The translations under genes were made by a program, and so were the position numbers. 64,000 bases of DNA from APNM01 sp040361335. Lineage in GTDB: Bacteria; Pseudomonadota; Gammaproteobacteria; Nevskiales; Salinisphaeraceae. The stretch lies in contig NZ_APNM01000011.1 of the NCBI RefSeq assembly GCF_040361335.1, positions 67,706-131,705 of the forward strand, in the 5' to 3' direction. Below the pieces are notes generated by a model that saw only the letters and a list, made by a program, of their open reading frames with translations, was not told the origin of the DNA and searched no databases. This document shows, in pieces, positions 26,150-34,849 of this stretch. Within the stretch, counting starts at the first letter, position 1. The number at the start of each line of letters is the position of its first letter.

Positions 26150-28105
26150 TCAATGCCCGGACGTCTGGAGCTGCTCCAGGATCTGCGGGTTCTCCAGGGT
26201 GGAGGTGTCCTGGGTGATCTCCTCGCCGCGGGCCACCGAGCGCAGCAGCCGGCGCATGATCTTGCCGGAGCGGGTCTTGGGCAGGCCGTCCGCGAAGCGG
26301 ATCTCCTCCGGCTTGGCGATGGCGCCGAGTTGCTCGGCGACCCAGCCGCGCAGTTCCTCGGCAAGCCCCTCGGCCCCGCTGTCGCCCTTGAGGATGACGA
26401 AGGCGATGATCGCCTCGCCCTTGACCTCGTGCGGCCGGGAGACGACCGCCGCCTCGGCGACCGCGCTGTGCGCCACCAGGGCCGACTCCACCTCCATGGT
26501 GCCCAGCCGGTGACCGGAGACGTTCACGACGTCGTCGATGCGGCCGAGGATGCGGAAATAGCCCTCGTCGTCGCGCTCGGCGGCGTCGCCGGCGACGTAG
26601 ACACGATCGCCGAACTTGCCGAAATAGGTCTGCTTGTAGCGGTCCGGATCGCCCCAGATGGTCCGCAGCATGGAGGGCCACGGCTCCTTGATCACCAAGT
26701 AGCCGCCCTTGTCCGACTCGGTCACGCTCTCGCCCGACTCGTCGACGATGTCGGCGGCGATGCCCGGCAGCGCGTGCGTGCAGGAGCCCGGCTTGGTGGC
26801 GGTCACGCCCGGGATCGGCGCGATCATCTGAGCGCCGGTCTCGGTCTGCCACCAGGTATCCACGATCGGGCAGCGCTCCTTGCCGATCACCCGGTGGTAC
26901 CACATCCAGGCCTCGGGATTGATGGGCTCGCCCACGGTGCCGAGCAGGCGCAGCGAATCCAGGCTGTGCCGCTCCGGCAGTTCCTCGCCCAGCTTCATCA
27001 GGGCCCGGATGGCGGTGGGGGCGGTATAGAACACGCTCACCTTGTGCTCATCCACCATCTTCCAGAAGCGGTCGCCCTCGGGATAGGTCGGCACGCCCTC
27101 GAACACCACCTGGGTGGCGCCGATCGCGGTGGGGCCGTAGGTGATGTAGGTGTGGCCGGTGATCCAGCCGACGTCGGCCGTGCACCAGTGGACGTCGTTC
27201 TCCTGCAGGTCCATCACCCACTTGTTGGTGACGATGCTGCCCAGGAGATAGCCGGCGGACGAGTGCTGGATGCCCTTGGGCTTGCCGGTGGAGCCGGAGG
27301 TATAGAGGATGAACAGCGGGTGCTCGGCCTCCACCCATTCCGGCTCGCAATCGTCGCCCTGGCCGGCCTCGGCGTCGGTCCACCAGATATCGCGGCCGTC
27401 CTGCATCCGGACGTCGAGGCCGCCGCGCTTGTGCACGATCACGGTCTCGATGGAATCGCAGCCGTCGGCCAGCGCCTTGTCCGCGACCTCCTTGAGGGGC
27501 ACGGCCTTGCCGCCGCGGTAGTTGCCGTCGGCGGTGATCAGCATGCGCGCCTGGGCGTCCTCGATCCGGTCCTTCAGCGACGGCGCGGAAAAGCCGCCGA
27601 ACACCACCGAGTGGATCGCGCCGATACGCGCGCAGGCCAGCATCGCGACCACGGCGTGGGGGCCGTTGGGCATGTAGATGACCACGCGGTCGCCCTTGCC
27701 GATGCCCTTGGCCTTGAGGGCGTTGGCGAAACGGCAGACCCGCGCGTGCAACTCGCGGTAACTGATGTGCTCGACGTCGCCCTCGTCGCCCTCGAAGATC
27801 AGCGCGGTCTTGTCGCCGCGGGTCTCCAGGTGCCGGTCCAGGCAGTTGTAGGCGACGTTGAGCTTGCCGTCCGCGAACCACTTGAAGAACGGCGCCTCGC
27901 TGTCGTCCAGGGCCTGCGTGAACGGCTCGTGCCAGTCGATCTCCTCGCGCGCGAGATCCGCCCAGAAGCCGACATGGTCGGCCGCCGCCTTGTCCCGCAG
28001 CGCCTTCAGATCCTCGGGCTTGAGGCGGGCGCCGGCGGTGAAGGCGGACGGGGGCGGGAAGCTGCGGTTCTCGCGCAGGACGGATTCGATGCTGTCTTGC
28101 GCCAT
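26150..28105 (-). CDS. acs: Acetyl-CoA synthetase (AMP-forming)
   Basis: The 651-residue enzyme has the full Acs sequence pattern. It begins FWADLAREEIDWHEPFTQALDDSEAPFFKWFADGKLNVAYNCLDRHL. The P-loop YTSGSTGKPKGI and WWQTETGAQMIAPIPG follow, and the C-terminal PKTRSGKIMRR contains the lysine that is reversibly acetylated in known enzymes. It activates acetate to acetyl-CoA through acetyl-AMP. The start was chosen because GGAGGAGAAG precedes it and the family N-terminus fits; 18 upstream in-frame codons are not conserved. Confidence 0.96.
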   Translation of the reverse strand: MAQDSIESVLRENRSFPPPSAFTAGARLKPEDLKALRDKAAADHVGFWADLAREEIDWHEPFTQALDDSEAPFFKWFADGKLNVAYNCLDRHLETRGDKTALIFEGDEGDVEHISYRELHARVCRFANALKAKGIGKGDRVVIYMPNGPHAVVAMLACARIGAIHSVVFGGFSAPSLKDRIEDAQARMLITADGNYRGGKAVPLKEVADKALADGCDSIETVIVHKRGGLDVRMQDGRDIWWTDAEAGQGDDCEPEWVEAEHPLFILYTSGSTGKPKGIQHSSAGYLLGSIVTNKWVMDLQENDVHWCTADVGWITGHTYITYGPTAIGATQVVFEGVPTYPEGDRFWKMVDEHKVSVFYTAPTAIRALMKLGEELPERHSLDSLRLLGTVGEPINPEAWMWYHRVIGKERCPIVDTWWQTETGAQMIAPIPGVTATKPGSCTHALPGIAADIVDESGESVTESDKGGYLVIKEPWPSMLRTIWGDPDRYKQTYFGKFGDRVYVAGDAAERDDEGYFRILGRIDDVVNVSGHRLGTMEVESALVAHSAVAEAAVVSRPHEVKGEAIIAFVILKGDSGAEGLAEELRGWVAEQLGAIAKPEEIRFADGLPKTRSGKIMRRLLRSVARGEEITQDTSTLENPQILEQLQTSGH

Positions 28106-28215
28106 CTCTTCTCCTCCGGTTATCTCGATATGCACGCCAGGATAGTCAATGCCGGGCACTGCGTCATCCGACGAAAGTCGTAGTCGCGCGTCCGGCGGAT
28201 CGATGATCTTGCCAG

Positions 28216-28234
28216 CTTAATGCCAATCATTCGC
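28216..28234. promoter_or_regulatory. Fur-box-like site before exbB
   Basis: CTTAATGCCAATCATTCGC matches the 19-base Fur consensus GATAATGATAATCATTATC at 14 positions. It lies 58 bases before the exbB start, where a Fur site would block transcription when iron is sufficient. Confidence 0.65.
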
Positions 28235-28291
28235 ATTCAGGGACGGGCTGCGGCATAATGGCCGGCCACTCGTCAGCAAGCGGACACCGTT

Positions 28292-28993
28292 ATGAATGCC
28301 CAGGCCCTGCCCTCCTTCGACCTGTTCGCGGCAGGCGAACTGCTCGCGCTCGGAGGCCCGGTCGTCGGCGTCCTGGCGATCCTGTCGGTATTCGCCCTGG
28401 CGATCGTCCTGCTCAAGTGCTGGCAATTCCACAGCGTGCGGATCGGCGACCGCGACTTCGTCGAGCCGACCCTGGACGCCTGGCGCGCCGGCCGCACCGA
28501 CGAGGCGCTGGCCGAACTCGCGCGCCGGCACAACCCCATCGCGGCGACCCTGAGCGTGGTCCTGCGCGGGCGCCGCGCGGGCATCGCCGAGACCACGGTC
28601 CGCGAGGAGGCCGCGCGCGTGGGCGCGCTGCATCTCGCCGAGCTGCGCGGTTACCTGCGGCCCCTGGAGCTGATCGGCACCCTGTCGCCGCTGCTCGGCC
28701 TGCTCGGCACCGTCCTGGGCATGATCGAGGCCTTCCGGGCGCTGGAGAGCGCCGGCAACCGGGTCGATCCGGCGATCCTGTCGGGCGGCATCTGGGAAGC
28801 CCTGCTCACCACCGCCATCGGCCTGATCGTGGCGATCCCCGCGGTGGCCGCATTCAACTGGCTGGAGCGGCGCATCGAGCGCCTGCACCAGGACATGCAG
28901 GACGCCGTGACCCGGGCGTTCACCGTCGAGGCCTTCGGCCCGCAGGAAACGGTGTCGAGCGAACCCGCCGGGGTCGCCGCCCATGCACATTGA
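28292..28993 (+). CDS. exbB: ExbB/TolQ-type proton channel protein
   Basis: The 233-residue protein of the MotA/TolQ/ExbB family has three membrane helices: VVGVLAILSVFALAIVLLKCW, LIGTLSPLLGLLGTVLGMIEAF, and LLTTAIGLIVAIPAVAAFNWLERRI. The conserved cytoplasmic stretch LRPLELIGTLSPLLGLLGTVLGMI is intact. With ExbD it uses the proton gradient to power TonB. It is the first gene of a tight four-gene operon behind a Fur-box-like site. Confidence 0.92.
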   Translation: MNAQALPSFDLFAAGELLALGGPVVGVLAILSVFALAIVLLKCWQFHSVRIGDRDFVEPTLDAWRAGRTDEALAELARRHNPIAATLSVVLRGRRAGIAETTVREEAARVGALHLAELRGYLRPLELIGTLSPLLGLLGTVLGMIEAFRALESAGNRVDPAILSGGIWEALLTTAIGLIVAIPAVAAFNWLERRIERLHQDMQDAVTRAFTVEAFGPQETVSSEPAGVAAHAH

Positions 28994-29381
28994 CATCCCG
29001 GCACGCCGCCGCGCCGTGATCGGGCTCACGCCCCTGATCGACGTGGTCTTCATCCTGCTGGTGTTCTTCATGCTGGCCTCCAGTTTCCTGGACTGGCGCG
29101 CCATCGATCTCGCCACCGGTACCGGCGACGCCGACCCGGACTCGCCGCCGCCCGCGGTGGTGCGCGTGGACGCGGCCGGCGGCCTGCATTACGAGGGTCG
29201 GGCGCTGGCGCCGGAAACGCTCGCCGAACGCCTGCGGGCGCGACTCGCCGCGGGCGATGTGTCGTCGGTGGTGGTCCGGCCCGGGGCCGGTGTGGACCTG
29301 GCCACCGCCATCGACGCCCTGGACACGCTGACCGGGGCCGGCGTCGAGGCGCTGGCCCTCGGCCGCGGCGGGGACGGCTGA
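28983..29381 (+). CDS. exbD: ExbD/TolR-type protein (first)
   Basis: The 132-residue protein overlaps exbB by 11 bases. A single membrane helix (LTPLIDVVFILLVFFMLASSFLDW) carries the conserved aspartate in PLIDVVFILLVFFM that couples proton flow. A periplasmic domain follows. It belongs to the energising complex for TonB. A second, different exbD follows three bases later, an arrangement seen in operons with a heteromeric ExbD pair. Confidence 0.9.
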   Translation: MHIDIPARRRAVIGLTPLIDVVFILLVFFMLASSFLDWRAIDLATGTGDADPDSPPPAVVRVDAAGGLHYEGRALAPETLAERLRARLAAGDVSSVVVRPGAGVDLATAIDALDTLTGAGVEALALGRGGDG

Positions 29382-29384
29382 GCC

Positions 29385-29795
29385 ATGTACCTGCCGCAGC
29401 CACGCCAGCGCCAGGGTATCGAGGAAAACATCCTGCCCATGATCAACGTGGTGTTCCTGCTGCTGATCTTCTTCATGATCGCCGGCGCCATGTACAAGCA
29501 GGACGCCTTCGCGGTGGATCCGCCCGCCACCCGCCATGCCGCCGAGGGCGAGCCCGTCGCGATGGTGGTGGCGGTGGCCGCCGACGGCCGCCTGTCGCTC
29601 GACGGCGATCTGGTCGACGAGCCGGCCCTGCTGGCGCGGGTGCGCGAGTGGCACCGGGCGCACCCGGACGAGATCCTGCGCATCAAGGCCGACGGGCGGC
29701 TGCCGGCGGACGATCTGATGGCACTGCTGGAGCGACTGCGCGGCACCGGCGTGCCCGAGGTCCGCCTGCTGACGCTGCACGAGCCCGGACGGTGA
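29385..29795 (+). CDS. exbD: ExbD/TolR-type protein (second)
   Basis: The 136-residue protein has one membrane helix (ENILPMINVVFLLLIFFMIAGAM). The usual proton-carrying aspartate (PLIDVVF in its neighbour) is replaced by asparagine (PMINVVF). It retains the periplasmic fold (ADGRLSLDGDLVDEPALLARV...ILRIKADGRLPADDLMALLERLRGTGV). It may therefore be a structural partner rather than the proton-conducting subunit. Its stop overlaps the tonB start in GTGA. Confidence 0.88.
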   Translation: MYLPQPRQRQGIEENILPMINVVFLLLIFFMIAGAMYKQDAFAVDPPATRHAAEGEPVAMVVAVAADGRLSLDGDLVDEPALLARVREWHRAHPDEILRIKADGRLPADDLMALLERLRGTGVPEVRLLTLHEPGR

Positions 29796-30535
29796 GGATC
29801 GGTGCCCGACACTGGCTGGCGGCCCTGCTGGTCGCCGGTATCGTGCACGGCGCGCTTTTCGTGCGCTATCAGGGTGTCGCCGAGCCGGCCGCCCAGGACC
29901 CCGGGGCACGGGCGGTGCGGATCGCGCTGGCGCCGGTCACGGCGGAGAATCCCGAACCCGAGGCCGAGCCCACGAAGGAGCCGGATCCCCGACCCGAACC
30001 CGAACCGGAGCCAGAACCAGAGCCGGAACCCGAACCTCAGCCGGAGCCGGAACCCGAACCCCGGCCGGAACCGGAACCCGAGCCCGAACCGGACCCCGAA
30101 CCGACCCCGACCCCGAGCCCGGTGCCCGACCCCGAGCCCGCGCCGTCGCCGCCACCGCCCGAGAGCGAGCGGGCGTCGTCCCCGCCACCGCCGGCCGAAA
30201 GGGTCGCGGAGCATGTCGAGAAGGGGTCGACCGGCGGCCTGGCGAAGGCGCCGCCGGATTACCACAGCCGCCTGCGGGCATGGCTGGAGCGCAACAAGGA
30301 ATACCCCCGGCGCGCCAAACGGCTGGGCCAGGAAGGCACGGTCACCCTGCACTTCGTGATCGACCGCGAGGGTCACGTGCTGGAATGGGAGATTCGGGAG
30401 TCTTCGGGCTACCGCCTGCTGGACGACGCCGTCGCTGAAATGATCCAGCGCGCCGACCCGGTACCGGCCGTGCCGGCGGAGGTCCGGGGGGACCGGTTCC
30501 CCTTCCTGATCCCCTTCGAGTTCAGGCTCCGCTGA
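29792..30535 (+). CDS. tonB: TonB family energy transducer
   Basis: The 247-residue protein has a short N-terminal membrane helix (LAALLVAGIVHGALFV). A long periplasmic spacer follows (about residues 53-130), made mostly of Glu-Pro pairs. The C-terminal TonB domain (about 160-247) begins YHSRLRAWLERNKEYPRRAKRLGQEGTVTLHFVIDREGHV and ends FPFLIPFEFRLR. It spans the periplasm to energise TonB-dependent receptors for siderophores, heme or vitamin B12. The GTG start overlaps the exbD stop. The spacer is unusually uniform in its Glu-Pro repeats, with no Lys-Pro half as in E. coli TonB. Confidence 0.9.
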   Translation: MRIGARHWLAALLVAGIVHGALFVRYQGVAEPAAQDPGARAVRIALAPVTAENPEPEAEPTKEPDPRPEPEPEPEPEPEPEPQPEPEPEPRPEPEPEPEPDPEPTPTPSPVPDPEPAPSPPPPESERASSPPPPAERVAEHVEKGSTGGLAKAPPDYHSRLRAWLERNKEYPRRAKRLGQEGTVTLHFVIDREGHVLEWEIRESSGYRLLDDAVAEMIQRADPVPAVPAEVRGDRFPFLIPFEFRLR

Positions 30536-30612
30536 TATAATGCCCGCACGTACCGCCATGCTCCGCGCCCGCCGGCGCCGGGGCATTCGCCCATCCCGAC
30601 CGTCGACGACGC

Positions 30613-31389
30613 ATGAGTAACCTGCGACGAGAGCGCGTGCTCTCCGTACATCACTGGAACGACAGCCTGTTCAGCTTCACCACCACGCGTGATCCGGGCC
30701 TACGCTTCGAAAGCGGCCAGTTCATCATGGTGGGACTGATGGTCGACGGCAAACCGCTGATGCGCGCGTATTCCTTCGCCAGCGCGGCCTGGCAGGAGGA
30801 GTTGGAGTTCTTCAGCATCAAGGTGCCGGACGGCCCGCTGACCTCGCGTCTGCAGCACCTGGAGGTCGGGGACGAGGTCCTGCTGAGCAACAAGCCGACC
30901 GGCACGCTGCTCATCAGCGACCTGCGGCCGGGGCCGCGCCTTTACCTGCTGGGCACCGGCACCGGTCTGGCGCCGTTCCTGTCGATCATCAAGGATCCCG
31001 AGACCTACGAACGGTTCGAGCGGGTGATCGTCGCCCACGGCGTGCGTCACGTCGACGATCTCGCCTATCGCGACTACATCGAGAACGAGTTGCCCAATCA
31101 CGAATTGCTGGGCGACATCGTGTCGCGGCAACTGCTGTATTACCCGAGCGTCACCCGCGAGCCGTTCCGCAACGAGGGGCGGCTGACGGACGCGATCGCC
31201 TCCGGTCGGATGCAGGAAACCCTGGGGCTGCCCGCGTTCGGCCCCGAGGAGGACCGGGTCATGCTCTGCGGCAGCCCGGGCATGCTGGCCGATTTCCGGC
31301 GCATGCTGGACGAGCGCGGTTTCCGCGCCTCCAAGCGGATCGGCGATATCGGCGACTACGTCTTCGAACGGGCCTTCGTCGAGCACTGA
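30613..31389 (+). CDS. fpr: Ferredoxin/flavodoxin--NADP+ reductase
   Basis: The 258-residue protein matches bacterial subclass Fpr. FAD is bound by RAYSFASAAWQEELEFFSIKVPDGPLTSRLQHL, NADP by LLGTGTGLAPFLSIIKDPETYERFERVIVAHGVRHVDDLAYRDYI. The C-terminus MLCGSPGMLADFRRMLDERGF...GDYVFERAFVEH is as expected. It moves electrons between NADPH and ferredoxin or flavodoxin and is often induced by oxidative stress. It starts 77 bases after tonB and may be transcribed separately. Confidence 0.94.
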   Translation: MSNLRRERVLSVHHWNDSLFSFTTTRDPGLRFESGQFIMVGLMVDGKPLMRAYSFASAAWQEELEFFSIKVPDGPLTSRLQHLEVGDEVLLSNKPTGTLLISDLRPGPRLYLLGTGTGLAPFLSIIKDPETYERFERVIVAHGVRHVDDLAYRDYIENELPNHELLGDIVSRQLLYYPSVTREPFRNEGRLTDAIASGRMQETLGLPAFGPEEDRVMLCGSPGMLADFRRMLDERGFRASKRIGDIGDYVFERAFVEH

Positions 31390-31406
31390 CGCCCCGCGCA
31401 CGCGCG

Positions 31407-31916
31407 TCAGTCGTCCTCGGACGGTCGCTTGATCCGGCTCTCCAGCTTCGCCTTGAGTTCGCGGGCATCGTAGATGTCGGCGCGGCCCTCGGCCGGACCG
31501 ATGTCGGGGCCGACCATGATCTCCGCCACCGAACGGTAGCGGTTGTCGGCACGGGCGTTGGTGACACCCACGCTGGTGCCGAAGAAGGGATCGCCCCAGA
31601 AACCGCCGACGCCCAGGCCGCTGTTGATGCCGCTGTAATCGGTCACCGCCTCGGTGTCCCGCGAGACCAGCCGGAAGTAGTCGTAGCCGGCGTCGAGGGC
31701 GACCTCGGCGGCACGGTAGAGCACGTAGGTCTCCACCGTCTCGCGCGGCGTGTTGCTGTTACCGGCGAAACTGACGCGGTAGCGATCCGATGTCAGGCCG
31801 ATGTCGCGATACCCGAAGTCCTCGGCCCCGGGAGCGGCCCGATAGGGCGTGCTGGTCGCGCACCCTGCCAGGAACAGGGCGGCGAGCAACGCCGAGAGCG
31901 CGATCTTCCAATGCAT
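31407..31916 (-). CDS. Lipoprotein of the CC0125/CC1285 family
   Basis: The 169-residue protein has a lipoprotein signal with LAGC lipobox. The mature part has the pattern TPYRAA...GYRDIGLTSDRYRVSFAGNSNTPRETVETYVLYRAAEVALDAGYDYFRLVSRDTE, known from the CC0125/CC1285 lipoprotein family. Its role is unknown. The ATG eight bases after GGGAGG was preferred to the GTG three codons upstream. It is convergent with fpr; the gap of 17 bases holds no obvious terminator. Confidence 0.8.
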   Translation of the reverse strand: MHWKIALSALLAALFLAGCATSTPYRAAPGAEDFGYRDIGLTSDRYRVSFAGNSNTPRETVETYVLYRAAEVALDAGYDYFRLVSRDTEAVTDYSGINSGLGVGGFWGDPFFGTSVGVTNARADNRYRSVAEIMVGPDIGPAEGRADIYDARELKAKLESRIKRPSEDD

Positions 31917-31985
31917 GGGACTCACCTCCCGTATCCGCGTCTGGCGGTACGTGTGTCTGTTTGGACCACCACGCGGCGCCGATGT

Positions 31986-32483
31986 TCAAGGCCCGGCGCC
32001 GCGGGCGTCCGGTCTCAGATCGGTACGCCGGCCGTCGAGATGGAGATGCACCGTCTCGATACCCGACACCCGCCGGGCCGTGTGCCGGATCTGGATCGCG
32101 GCGCGGGGATCGTCGCAGGTGCCCCGCAGGCCCGTGAGCGTGCCGGTCAGGTACACGTGCACGGCGTTCCCCTCATGGTCGACCCGCGCCAGCCGGAGTG
32201 TATCGCGCGTGCGCGCCAGGAAATGGCGGTGGCCGCGCACGCGCTCCGCCCGAAGGGCGAACAGCCGTTCCAGCGCCGCGGTCACGGGCGGTTCTCCGGC
32301 CGGTACCCGGAACGTCTCGTAGACCACCGTATCGCAGCCGGCATCCGGCTCGGCATCCGCGACGGGCGTCTCCAGGAAAGCGAGCTCGACCAGCCGGGTA
32401 TCGTCGGGCGCCCGGTCGTTGCCGTCGCAGCCGGCGGCCAGGAGCGCGAGCGCGAGTGGCGCCGCGACCCGCCGCACCGTCAT
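31986..32483 (-). CDS. GerMN-domain lipoprotein
   Basis: The 165-residue protein has a signal peptide with lipobox LLAAGC. A GerMN-like domain follows: VYETFRVPAGEPPVTAALERLFALRAER, LRLARVDHEGNAVHVYLTGTLTGLRGTCDDPRAAIQIRHTARRVSGIETVHLHLDG. The domain occurs in sporulation and envelope proteins and is of uncertain biochemical role. Its start overlaps the DUF1513 gene's stop in ATGA. It therefore ends the iron-regulated imelysin operon, where a GerMN lipoprotein is not one of the usual members I know. Confidence 0.72.
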   Translation of the reverse strand: MTVRRVAAPLALALLAAGCDGNDRAPDDTRLVELAFLETPVADAEPDAGCDTVVYETFRVPAGEPPVTAALERLFALRAERVRGHRHFLARTRDTLRLARVDHEGNAVHVYLTGTLTGLRGTCDDPRAAIQIRHTARRVSGIETVHLHLDGRRTDLRPDARGAGP

Positions 32484-33586
32484 CCCAGGCGCCCGACCAG
32501 ATGGTTGTCCCAGTGGCGGCGCTCGGCGGTGATCACGCGGCGCGCCCGGCCGTCCGGCGCCAATCGCGCGAGCTGGCCCGTGCCGGTGGTGATCATGAAG
32601 CCCTCGCCGTCCGGCGCCAGGTTGGCGCCGCCGGGATCGCGCAACCGCCTGGCACCCCGGAACTCGGCCCGGTCGGCGTCCCAGAAGGTGACGAGATCGC
32701 CGCGCGGGCAGGTCACGGCCGCCGTGCCGCTGGCGGCGTGGATGCAGATGCTGGCGGTGTAGCCCCGCATGCCGCGCTGTTCGGCCAGCGGCGCCAGGGC
32801 GGTTTGAAGGGTGTCGCCGCGGCGGTGAAAACCCACCAGCGGCACCCGGTCGGTGACCGGGCCCTGATACTGCATCGCCACGCCCACGCGGGCGTCGCGC
32901 GTGACCCAGAGATGGCGCACGGAGAGCTGGTGGTGCGGCGGTCGCACCCGCTCCAGGAGCGTGCCGTCCTCGCGGTCCAGGTAGACCAGCGACGGCTGCA
33001 TGGTATCGAGGTTCAAGGCCTCGCGCGGGCTGTCGGGATGGGTCCGGATACCGCCGTTGGCGACCACCAGGGTGCGGCCGTCGGGCAGGAGCCGGACATC
33101 GTGGGGGCCGATGCCGTGGCTGGGCAGCTCGGCGATGCGGCGGTCGGCGGCCATGTCGTACACCCCGATCGCACCGCGCGCGTTGTCGTAGTCGTTCTCG
33201 CTGGCATAGAGCAGCCGTCCGTCCGGCGAGAACGCGCCGTGACCGTAGAAATGCCGGCCCGGCGCCGCCTCCCTGGTCCGCGCGATGCCGCCCGCGGCGA
33301 GATCGAGCTGCCAGGCCGCGCGGCCCGGCCGGCGCGCGAAGAACATCGCCGAGGTACCGTCGGGTGCCACCGCCACGCTGTGGGCGCGATCCTCGACCGG
33401 GGCCCGTGCCAGCTCGCGGCCGTCCGCGGCCAGGGCCGCGATGTAGTGCCGCCCGGCGCCGTCGTCCACCGCGGAGAAAAACACGGCCCGGGCGTCCCCG
33501 CCCGCGGCCCGACGCCAGAGCCAGGGGACCGCCGCGCCGGCGGCCACCGCGCCCATGCCCAGGATCGTCCCTCGTCTCGTTATCAT
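32480..33586 (-). CDS. DUF1513 beta-propeller protein of the imelysin cluster
   Basis: The 368-residue protein opens with a TAT-like signal (TRRGTILGMGAVAAGAAVPW). The rest is repeated propeller blades such as HSVAVAPDGTSAMFFARR, GHGAFSPDGRLLYASENDYDNARGAIGVYD and GPHDVRLLPDGRTLVVANGGIRTHPD. DUF1513 proteins accompany imelysin and di-heme oxidoreductase genes in many gram-negative bacteria, including Pseudomonas. The ATG at 33586 lies five bases after AGGAGG; the GTG one codon earlier is too close to it. The exact role in iron handling is unknown. Confidence 0.85.
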   Translation of the reverse strand: MITRRGTILGMGAVAAGAAVPWLWRRAAGGDARAVFFSAVDDGAGRHYIAALAADGRELARAPVEDRAHSVAVAPDGTSAMFFARRPGRAAWQLDLAAGGIARTREAAPGRHFYGHGAFSPDGRLLYASENDYDNARGAIGVYDMAADRRIAELPSHGIGPHDVRLLPDGRTLVVANGGIRTHPDSPREALNLDTMQPSLVYLDREDGTLLERVRPPHHQLSVRHLWVTRDARVGVAMQYQGPVTDRVPLVGFHRRGDTLQTALAPLAEQRGMRGYTASICIHAASGTAAVTCPRGDLVTFWDADRAEFRGARRLRDPGGANLAPDGEGFMITTGTGQLARLAPDGRARRVITAERRHWDNHLVGRLG

Positions 33587-33609
33587 CACGGCCTCCTGAA
33601 TTACCCAAA

Positions 33610-33745
33610 GCCCGCCGTGATGGGCGGGCCTTCGCAGACTGACGAGGCTCGCAGCAAACCTCGTGACGCGCCTGGAGCACTCGTCGTAGCAGCGCTACGG
33701 CGAGCGTGAAGGCCCGGCGAGGCGCCGCGAGAGGCCGTCAGATGC
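33610..33745. repeat. Palindromic sequence inside the imelysin operon
   Basis: The 183 bases between the second imelysin gene and the DUF1513 gene contain GCCCGCC/GGCGGGC (from about 33610). A longer hairpin, CTCGTCGTAGC-AGC-GCTACGGCGAG, spans 33680-33704, followed by GC-rich palindromic bases. The order and central CGTAGC...GCTACGG resemble the hairpin at 19842-19862. It may be a dispersed extragenic palindrome that separates expression levels within the operon. Confidence 0.5.
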
Positions 33746-33769
33746 GTAGGACCACCCATCCCGGCAGGT

Positions 33770-34849
33770 TCAATCACCGTCGTTGAAGTTGAAGCCCAAG
33801 GGCACATCCAATTGCTTGGGCAAACGCTCACCGAGGAGGTCGCCCAGCTCGCGTGTGGCGGTCAGCAGCTCGCGGTAACCATCCAGACCCTCTCGCTTTT
33901 GCAGTGCCTGGTAGAACGGCGTCTCCAGACTGCCCGCCAGGGATTCGGCCCGCGCCAGCGCGGCCAGGGTCTCATCGGCCAGGGCCCGCCCGGCCTCGCC
34001 GTGGCGCGTCCGCAGCAGGGCCGCGATGCCGCCGCGGCCGTCGGCGGTGAACAGGGTCTCGATGCCGGCCAGGTTGTCACGGATGTTGGCCAGGGAACGG
34101 CCGGAACGCCGCGACTCCACCCGCAGCGGCTGCGGCTCGCCCTCGCTGCGGGCGCCCAGCGGCCAGGCCAGCTTGCTGGCGTTCATGTCCTGGACGGTCT
34201 CGGCGAGGCTGCCGACCACGGCGGCCAGGGCGGCTTCCGCGTCGGCGAATACCGCTTCCTCGCCGTACTCGGTCAGTGCCGTCGCGTAGCCGCCGCCCTC
34301 GGGCGACCAGGCCCGCGCCAGCTCCGCGGTCGTGGCGGCGACGGCGGCGGTGACCGCCCGCAGCATCGCGCAACGTCGGACCTCGGACTCGAAGGCCGGC
34401 AAGGCGTCGCCGTCGTCGGGATACAGCAGATACTCGACGGCGGGGAGGCCCTGGACCGCGACCGACCCGGCGCTCACGCGGTCGGCATCGATCGCGCCGT
34501 CACCGTCGATCAGGGCCCGCGTCTGGGAGGCCACCAGGTCGCGCGGGTCCGGCCAGAACTGCATGCGGTAGTCACGGCTGGCCTGCCGGACGGGACCGAA
34601 ACGCACCGGCTGGACCCGCATCCAGGCCGCCATGGTCGCATCCCAGGCTTCGCGGGCGGCCCTCAGGCCTTGCCTGTCGGGCGCCTCGCAGAAGCCGCCG
34701 GCGGCCGATTGCAGACTGTCCGCGGCGGCCGCCAGGGCCCGGTAATCGGCGACGATGGTCGCGGCCGTGTCCGACAGCGCGGTCACGCGCGGATTCTGGC
34801 CGCAGCCGGCCAGGACCGCCGCGGCGCACAACAGCAGGACGGCCCTCAC
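33770..34849 (-). CDS. Imelysin-family lipoprotein (second, GLPAxEYLLY type)
   Basis: The 359-residue protein has a lipobox LAGC and an imelysin fold: ALRAAREAWDATMAAWMRVQPVRFGPV, the central VQGLPAVEYLLYPDD, LAETVQDMNASKLAWPLGARSEGEPQPLRVESRRSGRSLANIRDNLAGIE. The usual GxHxxE iron-site motif reads GLPAVE here, so the histidine is lost and only the glutamate remains. This is the second imelysin type found in such clusters. The GTG start overlaps the upstream stop. It lies in the periplasm or outer membrane and is probably part of an iron acquisition system. Confidence 0.86.
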   Translation of the reverse strand: MRAVLLLCAAAVLAGCGQNPRVTALSDTAATIVADYRALAAAADSLQSAAGGFCEAPDRQGLRAAREAWDATMAAWMRVQPVRFGPVRQASRDYRMQFWPDPRDLVASQTRALIDGDGAIDADRVSAGSVAVQGLPAVEYLLYPDDGDALPAFESEVRRCAMLRAVTAAVAATTAELARAWSPEGGGYATALTEYGEEAVFADAEAALAAVVGSLAETVQDMNASKLAWPLGARSEGEPQPLRVESRRSGRSLANIRDNLAGIETLFTADGRGGIAALLRTRHGEAGRALADETLAALARAESLAGSLETPFYQALQKREGLDGYRELLTATRELGDLLGERLPKQLDVPLGFNFNDGD

